A DNA stretch of 64,000 nt from Mycobacterium botniense (GTDB lineage Bacteria > Actinomycetota > Actinomycetes > Mycobacteriales > Mycobacteriaceae): NCBI RefSeq assembly GCF_010723305.1, contig NZ_BLKW01000002.1:1178001-1242000 (forward strand). The letters are read 5' to 3'. Position numbers and translations under genes: made by a program. Each line of letters starts with the position of its first letter. The first letter of the stretch is position 1. The notes beneath the pieces were generated by a model. It made no database searches and was not told the DNA's origin. It saw nothing but the letters and a program-made list of their open reading frames with translations. This document shows positions 17,899 through 26,025 of the stretch, one piece after another.

Positions 17899-19251
17899 GT
17901 GGTGATCGGTGTGTGGGATTTCGGGGCGCTGCCTCCAGAGATCAATTCCGGCTTGATGTATGCCGGTGCGGGCTCGTCTGCGTTGATCGCTGCCGCAAAC
18001 GCGTGGGCCAGCTTGGCCCAGGAACTCGACGCGGCCGCAAGCGGCTGCGCCGCAGTGCTATCCAAGCTGACAAGTGACGCGTGGAAAGGACCGGCAGCGG
18101 CGGAGATGGCCAGCGCAGCGGCCCCCTACGTGGCGTGGCTGCACGCCAGCTCCGACCGTGCCGCCCGGGCGGCCAGCAGTGCCGCCGCCGCCGCCAACGC
18201 CTATCAGACCGCGTATGCGGCCACCGTGCCACCAGCGGTGATCGCTGCCAACCGGGCGCAGCTGGCGGCGCTGGTGGCCACCAACGTGCTGGGCCAAAAC
18301 ACCCCGGCCATCGCGGCCACCGAAGCCCACTACAGTCATATGTGGGCCCGCGACGCCACCGCCATGTACAGCTACGCCGGTCACTGCGCCGCCGCAGCGG
18401 CTCTCGACCCGCTGACCGCGCCCCCGGCCACCACCACCCCCGTCGGGCCGGGCGCCCAAACCGCTGCAACCGCACACGCCGCCGCGGCCGCCGCCAGCCA
18501 AACCACCCTGTCCCAACTCATCACCACCCTGCCCACCACGCTGCACACACTCGCCACCCCCTCGGCGCTAAGTTCAGCGTTGAATTCGCTGAACGTCATC
18601 GATCCGGCGAACGCCTCGTCGGCCTCAGGTTTGTCCGGCCTGCTGAATATGCTCAGCGGCCGAACCGGATCGTCATTAGGCGCCTTCCTCAACTCAGAAA
18701 CACTCTCGTCCGCTTTCTCCGGTGGGTTTTTCAACCCAGAGGGCTTCCTGTCAGCGTTTCACGCATTTGACTGGATTGCGATCTACGCGGCCACCGATTA
18801 CGTGCACAGCGTTATGGGCGCAGGAGCAGGCGGAGGTGTCGGGGGAGTCGGCGGGGGGGCGATATCGCAGATGGGCAGCGTCACTGCGGCCCCGCCCAGC
18901 CAAGGTGTACTCGGCGTTTTGGCTGCTGCCCACACCGGCGACGCCGCGGCCACCGCCGGTGTCGGTAAAGCCACCATGGTCGGGGGGCTGTCGGCACCAC
19001 CTGCCTGGACCAGCACGGCAGCGCCAGCTGTACGTCTTGTTAGCGCCGAGAGTCCACTATCAGCTGCGACACCCTTGGCTAGCCCAATCCTCACAACCGG
19101 GATGCCGCGCCTCTCCACGGCTCGTATGGTCGGCAAAACCCCGGGTAACCGGCACAGCACGCCTGCTAACGGCACACCCGCTTACGGTATCCCTACCGAC
19201 GATGGCATCCCCAGCCGATCCCTTTCCGCCCACACACCCGCCGGCGGGTAG
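17899..19251 (+). CDS. PPE family protein, PPE-SVP subfamily (PPE31-like)
   Basis: About 450 residues. The PPE domain spans about 5-180 (VWDFGALPPEINS, WKGPAAAEMASAAAPYVAWL, AATVPPAVIAANRAQL with the usual W-x-G). The C-terminal part is Ala/Ser/Gly-rich with GGLSAPPAW, a variant of the GxxSVPxxW signature. Start is one of several clustered GTGs (17899, 17902, 17911); 17899 is used. Partner of the PE protein just upstream, under the same M-box. Likely a porin-like or surface-associated channel part; exact transport role is inferred. Confidence 0.92.
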   Translation: MVIGVWDFGALPPEINSGLMYAGAGSSALIAAANAWASLAQELDAAASGCAAVLSKLTSDAWKGPAAAEMASAAAPYVAWLHASSDRAARAASSAAAAANAYQTAYAATVPPAVIAANRAQLAALVATNVLGQNTPAIAATEAHYSHMWARDATAMYSYAGHCAAAAALDPLTAPPATTTPVGPGAQTAATAHAAAAAASQTTLSQLITTLPTTLHTLATPSALSSALNSLNVIDPANASSASGLSGLLNMLSGRTGSSLGAFLNSETLSSAFSGGFFNPEGFLSAFHAFDWIAIYAATDYVHSVMGAGAGGGVGGVGGGAISQMGSVTAAPPSQGVLGVLAAAHTGDAAATAGVGKATMVGGLSAPPAWTSTAAPAVRLVSAESPLSAATPLASPILTTGMPRLSTARMVGKTPGNRHSTPANGTPAYGIPTDDGIPSRSLSAHTPAGG

Positions 19252-19287
19252 CGGTCTAATTTCTCGACTCACGCACAATCCGTGTGT

Positions 19288-20748
19288 TCAGGAGGCGCAG
19301 CAGGACAGCTTGGTGACATCGGTGGTGTAGGACTGGCAGGTGATCTTGATAGCTTCGGCCATGGTCAGATACGGGGCCCAGGTGTTAGCGACCTGTTGCA
19401 CGGTCATGCCGGCGGCCAGGATGTAGACCCCGGCCCCGGCGATCTCGCCGGCGTCCTTCGCGACTGCGGTGATCCCGAGGATCCGGCCGGTGTCGGCGTC
19501 GGCGACCACTTTGACGAAGCCGCGGGTGTCGCGGTTGACCACCGCCCGGGTCACGTGGTGCAGGGGCAGCACGCGGCAGTCGCAACGGATGCCGGCCGCA
19601 GCGGCCGCCTCGTCGGTCATCCCGACCGCTCCTAGCGCGGGGCTGGTGAACGTGACCCGGGGCAGGTGCGTGTAGTCGACCGAACGGTTGGCGCCGGTGA
19701 ACGCGTTATCAACCACCATCGTGCCGTGCGAGGCGGCGACGTACACAAACTGGCGATGCCCGGTGACATCCCCGGCCGCCCAGATCCGCGGGTTGGACGT
19801 GGCCAGCTGATTAGTGACCACAATCTCCCCCGCATTCCCGGTCGTGACGTGCACCGCCTCGAGGTTGAGCCCCTCGGTGACCGGGGTTCGGCCCAGCGCC
19901 ACCAGCAGCCGCTCAGCGGTGAACTGGTGCGGGGCGCCGGCCACCGAGGCGACCACTACCCCCTGGCCGGTGACCGGATCGGTCCGCACCGAGTCGATGC
20001 TCGCCTGGCCGACCACACGGATGCCCTCGTCGGCGAACACCTCGAGCAGAGACTGCGACGCCTCGGGCTCTTCACGGGAGGCCAGCCGGGAGCGGACCAG
20101 CATGGTGACCTTGGTGCCCAGCCGGGCAAACAGCTGGGCCTGTTCGACGGCGACGTACCCGCCGCCGAGCACCAGCAGTGTCGCGGGGACCTCCTTGAGC
20201 TCCATCGCCGTGGTCGAGGTCAGGTAGTCGACCTGGTGGAGTCCATCAATCGCGGGGACGGCGGGCCGGGAGCCGGTCGCGACCAGGTAATGCGCGGCCG
20301 CCACCAGCCTGCGGGTGCCGTCCTCGGCCATCACCTGCAGGACCGGCGCGTCCGGGGTGCCGTCGAATGAGGCGTCCCCGCGCAGCAGCGTCCAGCCGTA
20401 GTCGGCGGCGATGTCGAGGTATTTCTCCGCGCGCAACGCCTCGACCAGGGACCGCTTTCCCTCGATGAGGTCGGGCATGTCGACCGGCTCGGCACTCGTG
20501 GTGATCCCGGGGAATCGGCCGGAGTCGAGGGCCACGTGGCGGGCCTCGGCGGCGGCGAGCAGCGCCTTGGAGGGCACACACCCGGTGTTCACGCACGTTC
20601 CTCCCACTGTGGCGCGCTCGATCATCGCCACCGACTTGCCCAGCGTGGAGGCGCGGATCGCGGCGGCGAACGCCGCCCCACCCGACCCGATGACGGCAAG
20701 ATCAACCCTCGTGTGTTCCACTTGGCTCAGGGGTTTCATCGGTTTCAT
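19288..20748 (-). CDS. merA: Mercuric reductase
   Basis: Reduces Hg(II) to volatile Hg(0) with NADPH and FAD. The 486-residue protein is a pyridine-nucleotide disulfide oxidoreductase with the redox motif GGTCVNTGCVPSK (Cys 52 and 57), FAD/NAD segments VIGSGGAAFAAAI and LVLGGGYVAVEQAQ, RIWAAGDVTGH, and the hallmark vicinal cysteines KLSCCAS at the C-terminus that deliver Hg(II). The N-terminal NmerA heavy-metal domain is absent. Its ATG overlaps the merC stop (ATGA), so the two are translated together. Confidence 0.95.
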   Translation of the reverse strand: MKPMKPLSQVEHTRVDLAVIGSGGAAFAAAIRASTLGKSVAMIERATVGGTCVNTGCVPSKALLAAAEARHVALDSGRFPGITTSAEPVDMPDLIEGKRSLVEALRAEKYLDIAADYGWTLLRGDASFDGTPDAPVLQVMAEDGTRRLVAAAHYLVATGSRPAVPAIDGLHQVDYLTSTTAMELKEVPATLLVLGGGYVAVEQAQLFARLGTKVTMLVRSRLASREEPEASQSLLEVFADEGIRVVGQASIDSVRTDPVTGQGVVVASVAGAPHQFTAERLLVALGRTPVTEGLNLEAVHVTTGNAGEIVVTNQLATSNPRIWAAGDVTGHRQFVYVAASHGTMVVDNAFTGANRSVDYTHLPRVTFTSPALGAVGMTDEAAAAAGIRCDCRVLPLHHVTRAVVNRDTRGFVKVVADADTGRILGITAVAKDAGEIAGAGVYILAAGMTVQQVANTWAPYLTMAEAIKITCQSYTTDVTKLSCCAS

Positions 20749-21173
20749 CGGTGTTCCGCGGGCAGTTCACAGCCTTCGGGCCCGCAACGGCGGCGACGTG
20801 GCGAGACCAGGTCCCACACCGCGTAGACGACCATGACCACTAGCCCTGCGTACAGCACAACCCTTGCCGGCCCGTGAGCGAGAACACCGCTCATGAACGA
20901 AACCCACCCGATCAGAACCAGAATCGGACCGATCACCCCCAGGGCGCTGCGACGCCACTGCCGATGAGCCCCCAGTGCGTTGGCGACCAGGACGAGCACC
21001 GCGAACAGTGGCAAAACGTTGATGAAGACGTCTTCCCACCGGGACAGAAATCCCAGCCCGAGAGCGGCCCCGATAGCACCCACTGCCGGGAAACACATGG
21101 CGCACGCCATGGCCGACACCACGGTGCCCACGACGCCCACCTTGTCGGTCATCATGCGCACAATCTGTTGCAC
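20745..21173 (-). CDS. merC: MerC-type mercuric ion transport membrane protein
   Basis: A 142-residue protein with four hydrophobic segments. The first holds ACAMCFPAVGAIGAALGLG, the Cys pair (CAMC) followed by Pro that MerC uses to pass Hg2+ inwards. A further pair of cysteines lies in CGPEGCEL near the C-terminus. GTG start at 21173 with AGGAGG about 7 bases upstream. First gene of the merC-merA unit, opposite merR, with a MerR-type dyad promoter between. Confidence 0.85.
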   Translation of the reverse strand: MQQIVRMMTDKVGVVGTVVSAMACAMCFPAVGAIGAALGLGFLSRWEDVFINVLPLFAVLVLVANALGAHRQWRRSALGVIGPILVLIGWVSFMSGVLAHGPARVVLYAGLVVMVVYAVWDLVSPRRRRCGPEGCELPAEHR

Positions 21174-21221
21174 TTGGCCCTCCTGACTCGCTTGGGTAAT
21201 CCGTCCGCTGGGGCCAGAATG

Positions 21222-21245
21222 GACCTTCCAGTACAGGTGAAGGTC
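21222..21245 (-). promoter_or_regulatory. MerR-type operator/promoter of merC-merA
   Basis: GACCTTC (21222-21228) and GAAGGTC (21239-21245) form a 7-bp inverted repeat with a 10-base centre. On the minus strand TTGACC (21242-21247) would be the -35, with the dyad inside an overlong spacer, the classic arrangement that MerR proteins untwist on metal binding. It lies between the divergent merR and merC starts. Confidence 0.8.
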
Positions 21246-21276
21246 AAGTCCTCAAATCACACGGGAGATAGGGGCA

Positions 21277-21666
21277 GTGCGGATCGGAGAGCTGGCCGCC
21301 GCCGTCGGCACCAGCACCAAAACCTTACGTTTCTACGAAGAGCAGGGCCTGCTCCCCGAAACCCAACGCACCGCCGCCGGTTACCGCGACTACCCACCCG
21401 AAGCCGTCACGAGGATCGACTTCATCCGCCGAGGCAAGGCCGCCGGGCTTACGCTCGCCCAGATCCGGCAGATCCTGCTCATCCGCGACCGTGGTCAGGC
21501 ACCCTGCGAGCATGTCCGCGATCTTCTCGACACCCGACTCGCCGACCTCGACAAGCAGATCAGCAAGCTCGTCGCGCTTCGCGACACGATCGCCCACCTA
21601 CGCCACCAAGCAGCCACACCCGAACCCGCCACCTGCACCGCCGAACAGGTCTGCCGATACCTGTAG
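21277..21666 (+). CDS. merR: MerR family heavy-metal regulator
   Basis: A 129-residue MerR regulator: winged helix at 1-70 (MRIGELAAAVGTSTKTLRFY, YEEQGLLP), dimerisation helix at about 80-110, and a metal site made by Cys 77 (APCEHV), Cys 120 and Cys 126 (TCTAEQVC). That three-cysteine pattern suits Hg(II), though Zn/Cd sensors look similar. Divergent from merC-merA, so mercury is the most likely signal. GTG start at 21277 after GGGAGATAGGGG. Confidence 0.88.
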   Translation: MRIGELAAAVGTSTKTLRFYEEQGLLPETQRTAAGYRDYPPEAVTRIDFIRRGKAAGLTLAQIRQILLIRDRGQAPCEHVRDLLDTRLADLDKQISKLVALRDTIAHLRHQAATPEPATCTAEQVCRYL

Positions 21667-21773
21667 TGGTGTGGCCGGGCGCTGCAGGCATCATCGTTCT
21701 CGCAGAGTGTGGCGCTGGCGGCGGCCAGGTTCCAGCGGTGGTCGGCGACAATCGCCCGGTATGGTCTGTGGCT

Positions 21774-22976
21774 CTAGTGGGCGTCCGGGGTTTGGACATG
21801 CTCGGGGCGAAAGCCCCGCCCAATGAGAATCGGCGGAATGAACTGCAGCGGGCCCCGGCCGACGATCGACGGGATACGGAACGGGGACAGATCACCGCTC
21901 AAATAAGGCCGGATTGCGGCGTTTTGGATAAACACCTGGCCAGCCTGGATGATCCGGGTCGGCAGCTGCCGGCGACGTTGCACGTTGGCCAGGTGAGCAG
22001 TGGTCACTCGGCCGCGGCGCAGCGGGGCGCACAGGAGATTGGCTGCGGCCACCGCATCGGCAACAGCGAGGTTGATACCGACTCCGCCCACTGGCGACAT
22101 GGCATGCGCGGCATCGCCGATGCAGAGCAGCCCCGGACGCCACCACCTTTTGAGCCGGTCCACCCGCACATCGAGCTGACTGACGTCGTCCCAGGAACGC
22201 AGATCGTCGACTCGTTCACCGAGCTGCGGTCGCACCGCCACCAGGCGCTGCTTAAACGCCTCCAGCGAACCGTCCCGGGGGTTCGTCCCCTTCGGCACCA
22301 GATAGGCGACCTGCCAGTAGTCACCCCGGTAGATCATGGCCATAACAAAGCCCTTACGGATCACTGCGAACAGCTCACGGGGATCGCCCGGGCACCATCT
22401 GAGCCGAAACCACAGCACATCCATCGGGGAATACGCCCGCACGACGCGCAGCCCCGCCGCAGCCCGCACCGCCGACGTGCGGCCATCGGCGGCTATCACC
22501 AATTCAGCGCGCACCTGCAGCTCCGGTGTACGCACCCCGGCGACCCGATCGCCGTCGAAGATCAAGTCTGTCACCTCAGCGTTACGGATCAAGGTGAATT
22601 CCGGGTAGGTAGAGGCCTTTTCGGCGAGGAAGTCCAGGAAGTCCCACTGCGGCATCAACGCGACATAAGGCTGGCTGAAGCCAAGCCATTTGAGCGCACT
22701 GAAGTTGCCGAAGGTGCGAAGTGAGCCGTCAGTGTCAAAGGCAACACGATCGATCTTGGTGTGCGGCAGACGTAAGAACTCATCGATCAACCCCAGTTCG
22801 TCCATGATCCGCAGTGTGGACGGATGTACGGTGTCGCCGCGGAAATCACGCAGGAAGTCGTTGTGCTTTTCCAAGACAACAACCGGGATCCCGGCACGAG
22901 CCAGCAGCAGGGCGTGCACCAGGCCGGCGGGACCTCCACCAGCAACGCAAACCTGGGCCTGCACAATTCGGGTCAT
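21774..22976 (-). CDS. FAD-dependent aromatic-ring hydroxylase-like monooxygenase
   Basis: A 400-residue class A flavoprotein monooxygenase (PHBH fold). Seen: N-terminal ADP-binding motif VCVAGGGPAGLVHALLLARAG, the DG-type motif LVIAADGRTSAVR, and GLLCIGDAAHAMSPVGGVGINLAVADA that binds the FAD ribityl/pyrophosphate. Such enzymes hydroxylate aromatic rings with NAD(P)H and O2; substrate unknown. Its start faces the copper-box PPE gene across 274 bases, so the two may share regulation. The tail HVQTPDAH is short and polar. Confidence 0.88.
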   Translation of the reverse strand: MTRIVQAQVCVAGGGPAGLVHALLLARAGIPVVVLEKHNDFLRDFRGDTVHPSTLRIMDELGLIDEFLRLPHTKIDRVAFDTDGSLRTFGNFSALKWLGFSQPYVALMPQWDFLDFLAEKASTYPEFTLIRNAEVTDLIFDGDRVAGVRTPELQVRAELVIAADGRTSAVRAAAGLRVVRAYSPMDVLWFRLRWCPGDPRELFAVIRKGFVMAMIYRGDYWQVAYLVPKGTNPRDGSLEAFKQRLVAVRPQLGERVDDLRSWDDVSQLDVRVDRLKRWWRPGLLCIGDAAHAMSPVGGVGINLAVADAVAAANLLCAPLRRGRVTTAHLANVQRRRQLPTRIIQAGQVFIQNAAIRPYLSGDLSPFRIPSIVGRGPLQFIPPILIGRGFRPEHVQTPDAH

Positions 22977-23190
22977 GACCTGACACTACTCACGGACACC
23001 CGCCGGTCTGTGGGCGCTGGCCGGCGGTGCAGGTCGACTGCCACCACGGTCTTGTTAGTCGGGCGATCGGCAAGGCGAGACCTCGACACATCAGGCGTTC
23101 AGGATTGTCACCGACCGTAATCCGAGGTACGGTTGGCCACCGGCTGTTTTGAGAGAACGACAACGACCATTCATCACCACGACGCCCGCC

Positions 23191-23219
23191 TTGACCACTA
23201 TACCCTACCGGGGTATAGT
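23191..23219 (+). promoter_or_regulatory. Sigma-70-type promoter of the second PPE gene
   Basis: TTGACC (23191-23196), 17-base spacer and TATAGT (23214-23219) form a near-ideal promoter. Transcription would begin near 23226, where an ATG occurs, giving a very short or no leader. Confidence 0.7.
23201..23215. promoter_or_regulatory. Copper-type operator TACCC-N5-GGGTA inside the PPE promoter
   Basis: TACCC (23201-23205), TACCG, GGGTA (23211-23215) match the palindrome described for the M. tuberculosis copper regulator RicR. It lies between -35 and -10, where a repressor would block polymerase. The right half is repeated: CCGGGGTATAGT occurs at 23208-23219 and again at 23236-23247. Confidence 0.7.
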
Positions 23220-23225
23220 TCAGAC

Positions 23226-23246
23226 ATGGTTGTGGCCGGGGTATAG
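23226..23246 (+). CDS. Six-codon upstream ORF before the PPE start
   Basis: ATG GTT GTG GCC GGG GTA TAG starts where transcription is predicted to start and ends 4 bases before the PPE ATG. It may be a leaderless mini-ORF whose translation affects the PPE start, or chance. Confidence 0.25.
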   Translation: MVVAGV

Positions 23247-23250
23247 TCGC

Positions 23251-24099
23251 ATGGATCCCGCGAGGTATCACGTAACGCTCGGCACAGCCGCGGGCGCTGC
23301 AACGGGAGCCGCGGCTAGTTACACAGCCGGTGAATTCCCGGATTACGGTTCATTACCGCCGGAAGTCAACTCAGCCAAGATATATCTCGGCCCAGGCTCA
23401 GCGCCGATGCTTGCCGCGGCGACAGCGTGGGAGGTGCTCGCCGACAATTTATGTTCCGCGGCGGCCTCGTTTCGGCGGATGATCGCAGATCTGACTACCG
23501 AGGGATGGATGGGGCTGGCCTCAGTGGCGATGGCCGCGGTAGCCAGTACCTACGTGTCCTGGATGACTGACACCGTCGCGCGCGTCGAGCAGACCGCCGG
23601 CCAGGCCCGGCAGGCGGCGGCTGCCTACGAGACAGCCTTCGCGATGATGGTGCCACCCGCGGTGATTGCGGCCAACCGCGCCCAATTAGCACTGCTGGGG
23701 CGGCGAAACCCGTACGGACACCAAGCCCATGCGATCGCGGAGACCGAGGCCGACTACCACGACATGTGGGCCCACAACGCCGCCACAATGTATTGCTATG
23801 CCGCCCAGTCAGCCACCGCGTCGAGCTTGGCGCCGTTCCTTCCACCACTGCACACCGCCACTTCGTGCACGACCGAACTTCTGTCGGCCCCCGCAGCGCT
23901 GAGAAGGCTCGGCCAGCCGGTGCCGGCGACCATCCCGGCGGCAGCAGCGGTGGGTCGTGCAGGCTGCCTTGGGCCGCTATCGGTGCCCCCGGCCTGGACC
24001 TTGACGGGCACCCCCGAGTCGCGGCGCGCCGCCGGTTATCGCTTCATCGCGAAACCGTTGCGCCACAACACTACCGACCTCGTGCCCGCCTGGGGATAG
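23251..24099 (+). CDS. PPE family protein, PPE-SVP subfamily, short form
   Basis: Read from ATG 23251 it has 282 residues. An unusual N-terminal extension (MDPARYHVTLGTAAGAATGA) precedes a divergent PPE start DYGSLPPEVNS. The PPE domain follows (WMGLASVAMAAVASTYVSWM, MMVPPAVIAANRAQL), then LGPLSVPPAWTLTG, the SVP signature, near the end. No PE gene is adjacent, so it must pair with a PE from elsewhere. Its promoter has a copper-type box, unlike PPE genes I know of. An open frame runs further upstream but crosses the promoter. Confidence 0.88.
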   Translation: MDPARYHVTLGTAAGAATGAAASYTAGEFPDYGSLPPEVNSAKIYLGPGSAPMLAAATAWEVLADNLCSAAASFRRMIADLTTEGWMGLASVAMAAVASTYVSWMTDTVARVEQTAGQARQAAAAYETAFAMMVPPAVIAANRAQLALLGRRNPYGHQAHAIAETEADYHDMWAHNAATMYCYAAQSATASSLAPFLPPLHTATSCTTELLSAPAALRRLGQPVPATIPAAAAVGRAGCLGPLSVPPAWTLTGTPESRRAAGYRFIAKPLRHNTTDLVPAWG

Positions 24100-24155
24100 C
24101 AGGTCGCGGCTACCGTCCGATGCCGAGAGCTCAGCACCGCACGCTTCGGATGTCG

Positions 24156-24345
24156 TCATAATGTCGGCATCGGTGAGCGGTTGTCTGCGCGCAGGTACGT
24201 GAAGACCATCGCGACGACCACTGTGATCAAAACGACACGAATGAAGAAGGAAGACGCGTATCTCCGTGTTGCATGACTGACCGGGGTGAGCAGCTGATCC
24301 TGTCGTGCCGGAATGCTACCCGGATGCTCGCGACGAGATCCGCCA
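24156..24345 (-). pseudogene. Possible C-terminal remnant of a membrane protein
   Basis: The minus strand reads, in one frame without a start codon, a polar stretch (IPARQDQLLTPVSHATRRYA) then a hydrophobic segment (SSFFIRVVLITVVVAMVFTY) and LRADNRSPMPTL before a stop. This looks like the end of a real membrane protein whose front is gone. Family not recognised; could be chance. Confidence 0.25.
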
Positions 24346-24463
24346 GTTCAGGTAAAGGTTCGGACACGTTTTCAGTTGTGACGCGACACGTCAGGCGGCA
24401 CCGCGGTTTTTGTCGTGAGGTGACCGACAATGCGGGACATGACGCAATCGCGAGCGCCCGGCA

Positions 24464-25903
24464 TTGGCGCGTGAGATCTCGCGGCAAGCGTTTCTGCGGG
24501 GTGCCGCCGGAGCGTTAGCCGCTAGTGTGGTTTTCGGATCAGCCCGGGTGACTGCGGCCCCGAATACCGCCGGCTGGGAGGATCTTTCCAGCGCCCTCGG
24601 CGGAAAAGTGTTACGGCCTGACGACGGTGCCCAATTCGCGGCGGCCAAGCAGGTTTTCAACACTAACTACAACGGCTATGTACCGGCAGCGGTCGTCACG
24701 CCGACATCGGTGGCGGACGTGCAAAAAGCGATGGCTTTCGCTGCTGCCCACAACCTCAAAGTTGCTCCGCGCGGTGGTGGGCACTCCTACGTCGGGGCCT
24801 CCACGGCAAATGGCGCCATGGTTGTCGACCTGCGCCAATTGCCGGGCGGCATCAATTACGACGCCTCCACTGGACAGGTTACTGTGACACCCGCCACTGG
24901 TCTGTATGCGATGCACGAGGCACTGGCCGGCGTCGGCCGGGGCGTGCCGACCGGTACCTGTCCCACGGTCGGCGCTGCGGGGCACGCCCTGGGCGGTGGA
25001 CTGGGCGCCGATTCACGGCACGCGGGTTTGCTCTGTGACCAATTGACGTCGGCAACGGTCGTGCTACCCGGGGGACAGGCAGTCACCGCATCGGCCACCA
25101 GCAACCCCGACCTGTTCTGGGGTTTGCGCGGGGGCGGTGGCGGCAACTTCGGCGTGACCACCGCGCTAACTTTTGCCACGTTTCCCACCGGGGACGTCGA
25201 CGTCGTCAACCTCAATTTCCCACCGCAGTCGTTTGCTCAGGTTCTGCTTGGTTGGCAGACGTGGCTGCGTAACGCCGACCGAAACAGCTGGGCGCTGGCG
25301 GATGCCACCGTCGACCCGCTGGGCACGCATTGCCGGATCCTTGCGACCTGCCCGGTCGGGTCAGGAGGCAGCGTGGAGCGTGCCATCATCTCAGCCGTTG
25401 GTCTGCAACCGATCGGGACCGAGAACCATACGTTCAACCGGTTAGATCTGGTGAGATATCTGGCCGTCGGTAACCTCAACCCGTCGCCGCTGGGATACGT
25501 CGGCGGATCCGATGTTTTCCCGACCATCAGCGCCGGTGCCGCCCAGGGGATCGCCGCGGCGGTCGACGCCTTCCCCCGCGGGGCCGGCCGCATGTTGGCG
25601 ATCATGCATGCGCTCGACGGCGCCCTCGCCAGTGTGCCCCCCGGCGCCACGGCCTTTCCGTGGCGCCGGCAGTCGGCGCTGGTGCAGTGGTATGTTGAAA
25701 CATCTGGTGACCCGGCGGCAGCGACCAACTGGCTCGCCACGGCACACCAAGCGGTGCAACCGTATTCGGTTGGTGGTTACGTGAACTATGTCGAGTCGAA
25801 TCAACCGGCGTCGCGGTATTTCGGCCCGAATCTGCCCCGCCTGAGCGCCGCACGCCAGAAGTACGATCCCGGCCGTGTCATGTACTCGGGGCTGAATTTC
25901 TAG
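24464..25903 (+). CDS. Secreted FAD-linked oxidase, berberine-bridge/BBE type
   Basis: A 479-residue flavin oxidase. Seen: signal-like N-terminus SRQAFLRGAAGALAASVVFG resembling a Tat leader with RQ in place of RR, the FAD_binding_4 domain from about 60 (PRGGGHSYVGAS with the flavinylated His, TCPTVGAAGHALGGGLG with a possible bicovalent Cys), and the C-terminal BBE segment (NYVES...YFGPNLPRLSAARQKYDPGRVM in part). The family resembles M. tuberculosis Rv1774. The only in-frame start that keeps the leader is TTG 24464. Likely exported oxidase of sugars or alcohols; substrate unknown. Confidence 0.85.
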   Translation: MAREISRQAFLRGAAGALAASVVFGSARVTAAPNTAGWEDLSSALGGKVLRPDDGAQFAAAKQVFNTNYNGYVPAAVVTPTSVADVQKAMAFAAAHNLKVAPRGGGHSYVGASTANGAMVVDLRQLPGGINYDASTGQVTVTPATGLYAMHEALAGVGRGVPTGTCPTVGAAGHALGGGLGADSRHAGLLCDQLTSATVVLPGGQAVTASATSNPDLFWGLRGGGGGNFGVTTALTFATFPTGDVDVVNLNFPPQSFAQVLLGWQTWLRNADRNSWALADATVDPLGTHCRILATCPVGSGGSVERAIISAVGLQPIGTENHTFNRLDLVRYLAVGNLNPSPLGYVGGSDVFPTISAGAAQGIAAAVDAFPRGAGRMLAIMHALDGALASVPPGATAFPWRRQSALVQWYVETSGDPAAATNWLATAHQAVQPYSVGGYVNYVESNQPASRYFGPNLPRLSAARQKYDPGRVMYSGLNF

Positions 25904-26025
25904 CCACTGCTTAACCGGGCCCCAACAGTATTCGGCTGCATCTGGCTGCCACATCGCCCCCGCCGGCAGCGGCGCGTCACCGACCGTGATAGTCACCAAC
26001 GTGATCGGCAAAACGGCTTGGCATC

